A DNA stretch of 64,000 nt from Pseudomonas jessenii (GTDB taxonomy: Bacteria > Pseudomonadota > Gammaproteobacteria > Pseudomonadales > Pseudomonadaceae): the NCBI RefSeq assembly GCF_002236115.1, contig NZ_NIWT01000004.1, forward strand, positions 248,001 through 312,000, given 5' to 3'. The position numbers and the translations under genes are program-made. Within the stretch, counting starts at the first letter, position 1. The number at the start of each line of letters is the position of its first letter. Below the pieces are notes generated by a model. That model searched no databases. It was not told where the DNA came from and worked only from the letters and a program-made list of their open reading frames with translations. Positions 1-8,087 of the stretch are shown here, piece after piece.

Positions 1-1
1 C

Positions 2-409
2 ACGCTGGTAAAAAGACCTTTAAATCAAGCGGATGACGCTGCTCTCGTGAGCGCCGCCAAAGCTGTCTGGTACTCGGACTCAAATCTTGAAAGCGAGGTT
101 ACCGCTTTTTTGAATCGTCACACTGACGAAGTGGAGGTCCGGCGCGCTGGCTATCTGCTCGAGCGATTCACTCGATTTGCTTGCTTGTCCGATCTCCGGG
201 TGTCGGAAACGCTCAATGTCCTCGAGCTTTTTGCACATTCGACTTCCGTGCAAGCCGTGATGCTACAAACCGTCACGCCATTGCGTCGACGCCGTGATGA
301 ACTCGCTGTCTCTTGGGGGTTGAGTGAGGGCCTCGGCCTAAAAGCCCAAGCCCTCATGCCTTTTCAGACCCGGCATTACGAAGCTGAGCAGCGCGCCATG
401 TTTTCCTGA
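2..409 (+). CDS. hypothetical protein, C-terminal part (5' end outside window)
   Basis: The reading frame is open from the left edge of the window to a TGA at 407-409. A GTG at 47 could start it, but there is no convincing ribosome binding site there, so this is most likely the last ~135 residues of a longer protein. The visible part is mainly helical and soluble, with no membrane segment and no motif I recognise. An intrinsic terminator follows at 471-507, which supports a real gene ending here. Confidence 0.55.
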   Translation, partial: TLVKRPLNQADDAALVSAAKAVWYSDSNLESEVTAFLNRHTDEVEVRRAGYLLERFTRFACLSDLRVSETLNVLELFAHSTSVQAVMLQTVTPLRRRRDELAVSWGLSEGLGLKAQALMPFQTRHYEAEQRAMFS

Positions 410-470
410 GCTCTGGTTGCAGCGAAGAGGCTGCATCGTTTGGCCCAAAAATTGAAACGGCCTACAGCGC

Positions 471-507
471 AAAGCCCCTCCTTTCGAGAGAACGGTGGGG
501 CTTTTTC
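471..507 (+). terminator. intrinsic terminator after the first gene
   Basis: AAAGCCCC and GGGGCTTT form an inverted repeat around a ~18 nt loop, and the right arm runs into a T tract. It lies about 60 nt after the stop of the left-edge gene. Confidence 0.75.
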
Positions 508-585
508 ATTCATGCGCGGTTGTTACAGGGGGTATCGAGCACCTTCACCACGTTATCGCTGATATCGGGTACGACGCTGAACCCT

Positions 586-675
586 TGTGGGAGCGAGCTT
601 GCTCGCGATGGCGGCGTGTCAGGCAACATCAATTTTGAATATGACGGCCTCATCGCGAGCAAGCTCGCTCCCACA
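586..675. repeat. REPIN (two inverted REP sequences)
   Basis: A left REP reading TGTGGGAGCGAGCTTGCTCG and its inverted partner about 90 nt away flank a variable centre. The same element recurs throughout the window. It lies between the left-edge gene and the convergent MocR gene. Confidence 0.9.
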
Positions 676-692
676 AGATCGGTGGTCGTCGG

Positions 693-2111
693 TTACTTGC
701 TTTGCTTATCAAGCAACCGGAAAAACCGCTCGCGCACTTGCAAGCTATCGCTGTGCGCCACATTGAAGCGCAGGAACTGGCTGGCATCCGGCCCTTTGCT
801 CAGCAAGGTGCCCGGCGCCAATACCATATTGTTCTCCAGCCCTTGGCGAGCCAGGTTTTCGGCATGCAGGCCGTCCGGCAACCGCGCCCATATAAACACC
901 CCTTCTCCGGGAAGCGAGGAAAGCGAACATCCGGCCTCCGCTAACCAACTGGCCACACGACTGTTCGATTCATAGAGCCGATCCACCGTGCGCCGCGCAT
1001 GCTTGGCATAGCTGCCGTCGCTGAGCATGGTGCAGGTGATCTGCTCCGCCAGTTCTGAGGTCACGCCACCGCAGGCCATTTTCAACGCGACCATCCGCGC
1101 CGCCAATTGTGGCGAGAGCACGGTGTAGCTGACCCGGCTGTTGGCGGTCAGGGTCTTGGAGAAGCCGGAGACATAACTCACATTGTCCAGCCCGCTGGCG
1201 GCCAGGCGCGGGGTGCGGCGATGCTGGATGTCGCAGTACAGGTCGTCTTCGACGATGTGGAAGCCATGGCGGTGGCTCAGTTCCAGCAAGCGGTAAACCT
1301 GGGCCGGGGTGAACGAGTGGCCGGTGGGGTTATGCAGCGTGCTGTTGGTCATGTACAGCACGGGTTTGTGGGCGATCAGCAGTTGCTCGAAGGCGTCGAG
1401 GTCCATGCCGTCGCAATCCCGTGCGATGGTGATGACCTTGGCCCCGTGCAGCGCCAGATTGGCGTGCATGTTGAAGTAGCAGGGGTCGTCGAGCAGTACG
1501 GTGTCGCCGGGTTTGACCAGCAGGCGCATCAGCAGGTCGATGGCCTGCATGGTGTTGGCGGTGGTGATGATCTGGTCCACCGGCGCTTCGATGCCGAAGG
1601 TCGCCAGCTTCACCCGCAGGGCCTGGCGCAACGGCAAGTAACCGCCGGCCACGCCGTACTCGCCCATGCGCAACGACGTTGCTCGCAGGGTACTGCGCAC
1701 GGCTTTCTGTAATTCTTCGGCGGGTAGCCACGAGGTCGGCAGAAAACCGCAGCCGGGGCGCAGCGCGCCGTTGTCCAGCAGCAAGGCGCGACGAATCACG
1801 CTGAGGGTGTCCTGGGGTTGCAGGTCCGGGCCGGTGCCGCTTTTCAGCGCCGCTTCGGAGCGATGCACGTAATGCCCGGAGCCCTGCCGCGACACCACCA
1901 GCCCCTTGGCCCGCATGCGGTCCAGTGCATCGACCACCGTGGACTTGCCTACGTTCATCAAGTCGGAGAGTTCGCGAATCGGCGGCAGCTTGGCGCCGTG
2001 GGGCAGGCCCCCGGTGCTGATGGCATGCGTCAGCTGATCGACGATCTGCTGCACCAGCGGCGCACCGGGCTGGAATTCAATGGCGGCAATGACTGCACGT
2101 TGAACCTGCAT
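693..2111 (-). CDS. MocR-type PLP-dependent transcriptional regulator (GntR family)
   Basis: The 472-residue protein has an N-terminal GntR-like winged helix (about residues 15-80, with KLPPIREL and the GKSTV recognition segment). A class I aminotransferase-like domain follows. Its PLP lysine is probably K319 in the SGFSKTL motif, with NPTG at 261-264 and the EDDLY cluster near 288-292. MocR proteins use PLP or a PLP adduct as effector and usually control the divergently transcribed neighbour. This gene is divergent from the MFS exporter that opens the biosynthetic locus, and an exact inverted repeat lies between them at 2134-2159. I infer it is the pathway-specific regulator. Confidence 0.9.
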   Translation of the reverse strand: MQVQRAVIAAIEFQPGAPLVQQIVDQLTHAISTGGLPHGAKLPPIRELSDLMNVGKSTVVDALDRMRAKGLVVSRQGSGHYVHRSEAALKSGTGPDLQPQDTLSVIRRALLLDNGALRPGCGFLPTSWLPAEELQKAVRSTLRATSLRMGEYGVAGGYLPLRQALRVKLATFGIEAPVDQIITTANTMQAIDLLMRLLVKPGDTVLLDDPCYFNMHANLALHGAKVITIARDCDGMDLDAFEQLLIAHKPVLYMTNSTLHNPTGHSFTPAQVYRLLELSHRHGFHIVEDDLYCDIQHRRTPRLAASGLDNVSYVSGFSKTLTANSRVSYTVLSPQLAARMVALKMACGGVTSELAEQITCTMLSDGSYAKHARRTVDRLYESNSRVASWLAEAGCSLSSLPGEGVFIWARLPDGLHAENLARQGLENNMVLAPGTLLSKGPDASQFLRFNVAHSDSLQVRERFFRLLDKQSK

Positions 2112-2133
2112 TTTACTGGTCTCTCCGGCAGTA

Positions 2134-2159
2134 AAGTTCGTTGGATTCTATACGAACTT
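2134..2159. promoter_or_regulatory. perfect inverted repeat, candidate MocR operator
   Basis: AAGTTCGT and ACGAACTT are separated by 10 nt, so the half-site centres lie about 18 bp apart. The repeat sits 23 nt upstream of the MocR start codon in the intergenic space shared with the exporter gene. This placement fits a GntR/MocR operator controlling both directions. Confidence 0.6.
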
Positions 2160-2259
2160 GCCCTGATCAGGACACGCCTCTCTCTCTACCATGCCCTTAC
2201 AGACTTTTCTGAATGTCAGCCTTTGTCGGCGGGCGTTCACCCGGTTCCTGAGGTGCTGC

Positions 2260-3360
2260 ATGAGTGTCGAAACAACGGTCGCGGTGGCTAAACCGGTCAT
2301 TAACCTGCGGTTATTCACGATCCGGATCATCACCGCCGTCTCGCTGTTCGCGGTACTGGGCAAGGCCAACGTCTGGCTCGACACGGCCACCAACAGCATC
2401 CTGGCCCTTGGATATCGCGCCTTGTTGCTGCTGTTGCCCCTGACTTTACTGGTACTTGGCCGTCGTTCCCTGAGCGTCACGCTGCTGTGTGCCGGCCTTG
2501 GCCTGGTACTGCTGGCGTTGACCAGCAATCAAGGCATGGTGATGTTTGCTGCCGCGTTGTTTGCCTACGGCATTGCCATTGCCGGTTACCTGATCAAGAG
2601 CGAAGCGGCCCAGACCAAGGAAGGCGCGGCCTACAACCGCGTCGCCATGAACTTGGGCAGCCTGGTGGCCGGTTTGATCCTGCTGTCGCCGCTTCTCACG
2701 CCGACGATGTTTTTCCTCGGCGCGGCGGCCTTCGTGTTGCTGTGCCTGCCGATCGCCCTCGGCGCGACATTCACCACCGAGCCGGTGGTAGCCCGCCCGG
2801 CCACTCAGGTCGGCAGCAACTGGGGCAACAAACTGCCCTGGGTGATCGCCGGGATCATCATGGGCATCAAGCTGTTCGGGGTGTTCTCGATCCTGCCACA
2901 GGCAATCCTGCTCAAGACCGGCGAGTTGCCGGCCTGGTACGGCTTGATGCTGATCCTCAACAGCGCCGTGGTGGTCTTCGCCCAAGTGCCGGTGATGAAG
3001 CTGATCGAGCGCACCGGGCGCTACAAGGTCGTGGCGGTGATCGGGATCATCGTCGGCGGTTTTGCGGTGCTGTCTTCGCCTGCCGCGTTCCACGTCGAAA
3101 CCCTCGCCGGGGCGCTGGTCTGGGTGGCACTGCTGTCCATTGCCGAATGCGCCTTCAGCTACCTCGATTACTTCTCCGTCAAACAGAACAACATGTTCGT
3201 CAAGGAAGTGTCCCTGGGCGTCGGGGCCGGGCTGACCGTGTTGATCATGCGGGTGGTGCCGGCGCCGTACAACGCGCTGGTGCTGGCCGCCATCGGTGCC
3301 GCAGGGATCCTGGCCTGGTACTGGCTCAACCGTAAATCCAATGCGTCGTTGCATGACTGA
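2260..3360 (+). CDS. MFS transporter, putative exporter of the cluster product
   Basis: The start at 2260 (MSVETTVA) is chosen because GAGG at 2250-2253 lies 6 nt upstream; an in-frame ATG at 2191 has no such site. The 366-residue protein is almost entirely hydrophobic, with about 11-12 predicted membrane segments and basic loops such as ERTGRYK, as in major facilitator proteins. Its position between the MocR gene and an ATP-grasp ligase resembles dipeptide antibiotic loci such as bacilysin, where an MFS pump gives self-resistance. An efflux role is inferred from context only. Confidence 0.8.
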   Translation: MSVETTVAVAKPVINLRLFTIRIITAVSLFAVLGKANVWLDTATNSILALGYRALLLLLPLTLLVLGRRSLSVTLLCAGLGLVLLALTSNQGMVMFAAALFAYGIAIAGYLIKSEAAQTKEGAAYNRVAMNLGSLVAGLILLSPLLTPTMFFLGAAAFVLLCLPIALGATFTTEPVVARPATQVGSNWGNKLPWVIAGIIMGIKLFGVFSILPQAILLKTGELPAWYGLMLILNSAVVVFAQVPVMKLIERTGRYKVVAVIGIIVGGFAVLSSPAAFHVETLAGALVWVALLSIAECAFSYLDYFSVKQNNMFVKEVSLGVGAGLTVLIMRVVPAPYNALVLAAIGAAGILAWYWLNRKSNASLHD

Positions 3361-3402
3361 GTCATTGCCGTTGCGGTTTTCACTTTGCAGGTCAGGGGCA
3401 TT

Positions 3403-4683
3403 ATGAATACGACTTCATGTGTAGTAGTGGTCGGTTACAACGGCAATCGGGTGCACGACATCCAGAAACTGCGCGAGCTGTGCAAGTCGCTCTACAACGC
3501 CAGGCTCATCCTGCTGGTCGAGCAAATTCAACCCCATGACGACCAGGTGGCCGATCACGTCTGCAGCACTTCGCTGGCGGAAGAAGATGTGGCGGCATCC
3601 CTTGAACTGGTGGTGGGGTGCCTGAATGCCGACAGCTGGAAGCTGATCGGCGTACTGCCGTTCTCCGATCGCGGCGTGCTGCTCGGTGCAGCGCTGGCCA
3701 CTCACTTCGGCCTGCCGGGCATTACCCCGGAAGAAGCGCGGGCGGGCCTGGACAAGCAGATCTTCCGTCGGCTCGAAGCGGCGGCCAGCACCTCCCCCGG
3801 AGATTACCGGCCGGTGTTTTCCGCGCGGGTCGAAAACCTGTCGGAACTGCGCCAGCGCGTCGTCGAACTGGGCGGCAAGGCCTTCATCAAACCGGCCTGC
3901 GAAGGTGCGAGCCGGGGCTGTCGCGTCATCCATCATCCGTCGGAATGCGATGACGCCTGGCTGGCCCTGAAGCCTTACCGCGAAGGCGGCATCGTCCTTG
4001 AAGCGCTGGTGCAGAACGCCCGTGAATACAGCTGGGACTGTGTGGCCGGCAGCACCTGGGTGACGGAAAAAACCACCACCGAAGGCGCCTACCGCGCCGA
4101 GATCCAGCAAGTGGTGCCAGCGCCGTTGTCGGTGGACGTGCAGGCGCGGCTGATGGCGGCTGGCCGGCACATGTCGGCGCTGGTCTCCCAGGACAACGGT
4201 GCCTGGCACAACGAAGTGTTCCTGCGCAGCGACAACCTGACCTCGGCCGTGGAAACCAACATGCGCCCCGGCGGCATGCACATCTGGGACCTGGCCAAAC
4301 GCGCCTTCGTCAATTTCGATCCGTGGGAACGCTGGGTGCGCTGGGCGGTGGAAGGCAAGACCGAACAGCATGAGCCAGTGGCCCGCGGCTACTGCGGCAT
4401 TCGCCTGCTCAGGGCGCCGGCCGGCGGCATCCTGCGGGCGACGCCCGACATCGCCACCGTGGCCCGTTCGCTGCGCATTGAACTGCTGGAAGGCCAGTAC
4501 GCCAAGCGCATCGGTGACTCGGTCAGCGCGCAGGTCAAGGACAACTTCTCATTCATCGGCCACATCGTGTTGTTCAACGAACACTACGGGCAACTGAGCA
4601 ACGACCTGTTGCGTCTGGCCGAGGTGATTGAGTCACGCATCGAGGTGACTTGCCTGGCACCGGTCACTCGCGCCGTGTGTTGA
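3403..4683 (+). CDS. ATP-grasp carboxylate-amine ligase
   Basis: The 426-residue protein starts at MNTTSCVV (3403, with AGGTCAGGGG upstream) and begins with a Rossmann-like strand. Its central ATP-grasp fold shows KPACEGASRG (nucleotide-binding lysine and glycine loop), VLEALV, and the metal-binding segment AVETNMRPGG, which matches the ExNxRxGG pattern of amino acid and dipeptide ligases. Such enzymes couple ATP hydrolysis to amide bond formation through an acyl phosphate. It follows the exporter by 42 nt and precedes the RidA gene. With no NRPS present, this is the best candidate for the amide-forming step. The substrates cannot be read from the sequence. Confidence 0.85.
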   Translation: MNTTSCVVVVGYNGNRVHDIQKLRELCKSLYNARLILLVEQIQPHDDQVADHVCSTSLAEEDVAASLELVVGCLNADSWKLIGVLPFSDRGVLLGAALATHFGLPGITPEEARAGLDKQIFRRLEAAASTSPGDYRPVFSARVENLSELRQRVVELGGKAFIKPACEGASRGCRVIHHPSECDDAWLALKPYREGGIVLEALVQNAREYSWDCVAGSTWVTEKTTTEGAYRAEIQQVVPAPLSVDVQARLMAAGRHMSALVSQDNGAWHNEVFLRSDNLTSAVETNMRPGGMHIWDLAKRAFVNFDPWERWVRWAVEGKTEQHEPVARGYCGIRLLRAPAGGILRATPDIATVARSLRIELLEGQYAKRIGDSVSAQVKDNFSFIGHIVLFNEHYGQLSNDLLRLAEVIESRIEVTCLAPVTRAVC

Positions 4684-4731
4684 GCCAGCAAGCACCCGTT
4701 TTTTGCATTACTGATCAAGAGGGTTCGATCA

Positions 4732-5226
4732 ATGATCCAGCACATGACCTGCGATGAACGCTTCATCGCCCTGGCCAAAGAGTTTGGTTATGACATTTAC
4801 GGCGAAAACACCGCAGGCGGGCATTACGCGCCGCTGATCCGTCATCACGATGAGCTGTACATCAGCGGCCTGGTGCCGCGCATGAACGGCAAGATCCATT
4901 ACCCCGGCCGCGTCGGACTGGATCTCACCATGGCTGATGCGCAGGCGGCCGCCAGCATCAGTGCGATGCGTGGGCTGGCGTTGATCGTTGATGCCATTGG
5001 TTCGCTGGACAAGATCAAGTCACTGATCCGGGTAACGGTGTATGTGAAGTCCACGGCGGACTTTGTCGATTTGAGCGAAGTGGCCAACGGCGCCTCGGAT
5101 GTGTTCAGCCATGTACTGGGCGATGCCGGAAAACATACGCGCACCACAGTCGGTGTTTATCAGTTACCCAAGAATGCCGCGATAGAAGTGGACATGATTG
5201 CCGCCTTGCGCCCATCGGTTTTATAA
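4732..5226 (+). CDS. RidA/YjgF family protein
   Basis: The 164-residue protein has the RidA core fold: ELYISGLVP, a central helix (ADAQAAASISAMRGLALI), KIKSLIRVTVYVKS, the RTTVGVYQLP segment and an EVDMIAAL end. It is longer at the N terminus than classical RidA (~130 residues), as in several RidA subfamilies. RidA hydrolyses reactive enamines and imines released by PLP enzymes. It lies 48 nt after the ATP-grasp gene and probably shares its transcript. In this setting it may act on an imine or enamine intermediate, or as a housekeeping guard for the PLP and radical enzymes downstream. Confidence 0.8.
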   Translation: MIQHMTCDERFIALAKEFGYDIYGENTAGGHYAPLIRHHDELYISGLVPRMNGKIHYPGRVGLDLTMADAQAAASISAMRGLALIVDAIGSLDKIKSLIRVTVYVKSTADFVDLSEVANGASDVFSHVLGDAGKHTRTTVGVYQLPKNAAIEVDMIAALRPSVL

Positions 5227-5244
5227 GTTATTTCCAGACTTTAC

Positions 5245-5276
5245 AGCGCTGAACTGTTAACTTAAGGTTTAGCGCT
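5245..5276. promoter_or_regulatory. inverted repeat upstream of the cupin gene
   Basis: AGCGCTGAAC at 5245 and GTTTAGCGCT ending at 5276 pair imperfectly around a short AT-rich centre. They lie within the 83 nt gap between the RidA and cupin genes, just before the cupin ribosome binding site. It could be an operator or an mRNA stem. Confidence 0.3.
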
Positions 5277-5309
5277 AAGGTATGGGAAATAATAAGAAAG
5301 GACGTGCGA

Positions 5310-5795
5310 ATGGATAACTTTCAAGGTGCGTTTTTTTCATATAAGGACTTTCGTAAGAGCCTGCACCATCGAACGCCAAGTCCCAAGGTATGGAAAGGCA
5401 CTGAACTGACGGATATGCGCCAGACCCTTGAAGCCAGCGACGTTGATATTGTCGCGTTGGCTCATGAAAAGAGCATTGAAGGCTGCGAAGTGACGCCTGG
5501 CATGGCGATCGCCATGCAATGGCTCAACCCCGGTGTGACGCTCAACGGTCATGCCCATTCCTGGTGGCATCTGTTTGTCATCCAGTGCGGCAGCGGCGTG
5601 TTGACCCTTGGCGATGCCGACGGGGTCGATGTCAGCAGCGGTGACGTGCTGCTGGTGCCGGCCTGGACCCGACATGGGTTCGTTAACACCAGTAAATACG
5701 AGCCTCTGGCGATGCTGAACATGAGCAATATGCCACAAATGGCACTGCTTTCGAACTTTGCCGACAGCCATGGCCTGATCACCACCCAGCCGTAA
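5310..5795 (+). CDS. single-domain cupin protein
   Basis: The ATG at 5310 is preferred over a GTG at 5304 because AAAGGA at 5296-5301 is spaced correctly for it. The 161-residue product shows cupin motif 1, (NGHAHSWWHLFVIQCGSG), with H-x-H and a later histidine as possible metal ligands. Motif 2 ends in the GDVLLVPAWTRHGF segment. Cupins in biosynthetic loci can be metal-dependent oxygenases, isomerases or epimerases, or small-molecule sensors. The gene ends in a strong terminator at 5813-5844, so it may be the last gene of the first transcription unit or a unit of its own. The exact reaction is unknown. Confidence 0.8.
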   Translation: MDNFQGAFFSYKDFRKSLHHRTPSPKVWKGTELTDMRQTLEASDVDIVALAHEKSIEGCEVTPGMAIAMQWLNPGVTLNGHAHSWWHLFVIQCGSGVLTLGDADGVDVSSGDVLLVPAWTRHGFVNTSKYEPLAMLNMSNMPQMALLSNFADSHGLITTQP

Positions 5796-5812
5796 TTTCC
5801 CAGCGCATCAGC

Positions 5813-5844
5813 CAAGGGAGCCAACCATCGTTGGCTCCCTTTTT
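5813..5844 (+). terminator. intrinsic terminator after the cupin gene
   Basis: AAGGGAGCCAACC pairs with GGTTGGCTCCC-type sequence (here AAGGGAGCCAAC-catc-GTTGGCTCCCTT) and is followed by six or more T residues. It splits the locus into two transcription units. Confidence 0.9.
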
Positions 5845-6038
5845 TGTTTTTAAGACCTGCCACCGGTATCGCATTTTGCAGCGCTATTGCCGGGATTTTG
5901 GCTGCGTATCTGTCGATGAAAAACAACTTTCTGTATCGATTGAAACAGGCAAATTCTGTATCTATTCAGCCTTCATCCAACTTACTACGATCACTTCCAA
6001 TGCACGTTAATCCCTGCAGTCAGTGAATGGAGTGTTCT

Positions 6039-6683
6039 ATGGATAACAGGAAGCTAAAACTGTATGTCGGCGCCGATCATGTCAGCGCTTTTGCGATGTC
6101 GGCTTTTGTGGCGCTCAAGGAAAAGCAACTTTCATTTGAACTTGTTGCTGTCAATCTAAAAGCACGCGAAAACTATATGCCGAGTTATCGCGATCTTTCG
6201 CTGACCTGCAAAGTTCCAACGCTGGTTCACGCAGGTTTTGCCTTGTCGGAATCATCGGCGATTGCCGAATACCTTGATGAACTCTCCCCGGGGCATAAAA
6301 AACTCTATCCGCAGGACATCCGCCAGCGCGCCCGTGCCCGTCAATTGCAGGCCTGGTTGCGCAGTGACTTGTTGGTGGTGCGCAAGGAGCGCCCGTTTGA
6401 CCTGGTGTACTTCGGCAAGAAAAACACCGTGCTGTCCGACGAGGCCGAAGCCGCCGTCGAGCGCTTGTTCTTCGTCGCCGGGCATTTGCTGGAAGAGGGC
6501 GCCGAGCATCTGTTCGGTGACTGGAGCATTGCCGACACCGACCTGGCAATCATGCTCAACCGACTGGTTGCCAACGGCGATCCGGTGCCGGCACGGCTCG
6601 CGGCATATGTGCGTCGCCAGTGGGATCGCGACAGCGTTCGGGCGTGGATGGACATAGAGCGCAAAGCGCCGGCCATCGCGTAA
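6039..6683 (+). CDS. glutathione S-transferase family protein (YfcF-like)
   Basis: The start at 6039 is set by GGAG at 6029-6032. The 214-residue protein has a thioredoxin-like N-terminal GST domain (YVGADHVSAFAMSAFVAL, then VPTLV with the cis-proline and the glutathione-binding SESSAIAEYL). An all-helical C-terminal domain contains RARARQLQAWLRSDL and the ADTDLAIMLNRL segment. These segments match my memory of E. coli YfcF well. GSTs of this type reduce peroxides or conjugate electrophiles. As the first gene of the second transcription unit it may conjugate or isomerise a reactive intermediate, or protect the host cell from the product. Confidence 0.88.
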   Translation: MDNRKLKLYVGADHVSAFAMSAFVALKEKQLSFELVAVNLKARENYMPSYRDLSLTCKVPTLVHAGFALSESSAIAEYLDELSPGHKKLYPQDIRQRARARQLQAWLRSDLLVVRKERPFDLVYFGKKNTVLSDEAEAAVERLFFVAGHLLEEGAEHLFGDWSIADTDLAIMLNRLVANGDPVPARLAAYVRRQWDRDSVRAWMDIERKAPAIA

Positions 6684-6715
6684 CAACACTCAGGGCAATC
6701 ACCAGGAGCGCGGCC

Positions 6716-8056
6716 ATGCAAGGACTGTCGGAGCACGAACGCTACAAACCCTATAACTCACGCACCATCCGCGACACACCGTACTGGCACAAGCTGACGC
6801 CGGCGTTGCAGGAGGCCATGACCGTGGTGGCCAGGGTCATGCCGTTTCGCACCAACGAATACGTGCTGGGCACGCTGATCGACTGGAACAACATTCCGGA
6901 CGATCCGGTTTTTCGCATGACTTTTCCCCACAAGGACATGTTGCTGGCGGAGGAATATGCCTCGCTCAAACAACTGATCGAGCAGGATGACAGCGCGGCG
7001 ATCAAGCGTCGGATCGAGGCGATCTGGCGGCGCATGAACCCGCATCCGGCCGGGCAGTTGACCCACAACGGAGTCACCCTCAACGGCAAGGTCCTGCCGG
7101 GCATCCAGCACAAGTACCGCGAGACCGTGCTGTTTTTCCCCGGTGCCGGTCAGACTTGTCACGCGTACTGCACCTTCTGTTTCCGCTGGGCGCAGTTCAT
7201 CGGCGAGGAAGAACTCAAGTTCAACGCCCGTGAGTCCCAGGAGCTGGTCAGTTACCTGAGGGTGCACACCGAAGTGACCGACGTGCTGATTACCGGCGGC
7301 GACCCGATGATCATGAACACCCGCTCCCTGGCCGGTTACATCGAGCCGCTGCTGGATTTGCCACACCTGAAGAACATCCGCATCGGCACCAAGTCCGTGG
7401 CGTACTGGCCGCAGCGTTTTGTCAGCGACAAGGATGCACCTGAGCTGCTGGAGCTGTTCCAGCGCATCGTCGCGGCGGGGAAAAACCTGTCGATCATGGG
7501 CCACTACAACCACCCGGTGGAGATCCGCCAGGTCATCGCCCGCCAGGCCATCGAGCGTATTCGCTCGACGGGCGCGACGGTGCGCATGCAGGCGCCGGTG
7601 ATCCGCCACGTCAACGAAAACCCCGCTGACTGGGCGGCGCTGTGGACCGAAGGGGTGCGGCTCGGGGCGGTGCCTTATTACATGTTCGTTGAGCGTGACA
7701 CCGGGCCCAGCCACTACTTCGCGATGCCGCTGGCTCGGGCCTTCGAGATCTTCCAGGCGGCGTACCGCACGGTATCGGGGCTGGCGCGAACGGTGCGCGG
7801 GCCGTCCATGAGCACCTTCTACGGCAAGGTGTTGATCAACGGCATCGAGACCGTCGCCGGGGAAAAGGTCTTCGTCTTGCAGTTCCTCCAGGCACGCAAT
7901 CCGCAATGGGTGTTGCGCATGTTCTACGCGCGCTTCGATCCGCAAGTGACCTGGTTCGACGACTTGCAACCGGCCTTCGGCGAGCGTGCGTTCTTCTTTC
8001 AGACCGAGCTCACCGCCGTGCCGGAATTGATACCCGTGTTGCTGGAAACAGCGTAG
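6716..8056 (+). CDS. KamA-family radical SAM protein (amino acid 2,3-aminomutase-like)
   Basis: The start at 6716 has AGGAG at 6703-6707. The 446-residue protein carries the radical SAM cluster motif CxxxCxxC at C148, C152 and C155 (CHAYCTFC), with GGD at 195-197. The rest of the fold resembles lysine 2,3-aminomutase (GHYNHP, PYYMF, TFYGK), and K371 is the likely PLP lysine. By eye alignment, the two aspartates that hold the lysine side chain in the Clostridium enzyme (D293, D330) are replaced by R327 and S364. This suggests a different substrate, possibly an acidic amino acid as in glutamate 2,3-aminomutase. The CxxxC segment is also less typical. A beta-amino acid product is therefore an inference. 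Confidence 0.8.
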   Translation: MQGLSEHERYKPYNSRTIRDTPYWHKLTPALQEAMTVVARVMPFRTNEYVLGTLIDWNNIPDDPVFRMTFPHKDMLLAEEYASLKQLIEQDDSAAIKRRIEAIWRRMNPHPAGQLTHNGVTLNGKVLPGIQHKYRETVLFFPGAGQTCHAYCTFCFRWAQFIGEEELKFNARESQELVSYLRVHTEVTDVLITGGDPMIMNTRSLAGYIEPLLDLPHLKNIRIGTKSVAYWPQRFVSDKDAPELLELFQRIVAAGKNLSIMGHYNHPVEIRQVIARQAIERIRSTGATVRMQAPVIRHVNENPADWAALWTEGVRLGAVPYYMFVERDTGPSHYFAMPLARAFEIFQAAYRTVSGLARTVRGPSMSTFYGKVLINGIETVAGEKVFVLQFLQARNPQWVLRMFYARFDPQVTWFDDLQPAFGERAFFFQTELTAVPELIPVLLETA

Positions 8057-8087
8057 GAAAATTGATGAACAATGGGGAGATATGGAT

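Noticed and set aside
5844..6026. 60-codon frame after the cupin terminator
   Set aside because: It starts inside the T tract of the terminator, has no ribosome binding site and no recognisable feature.
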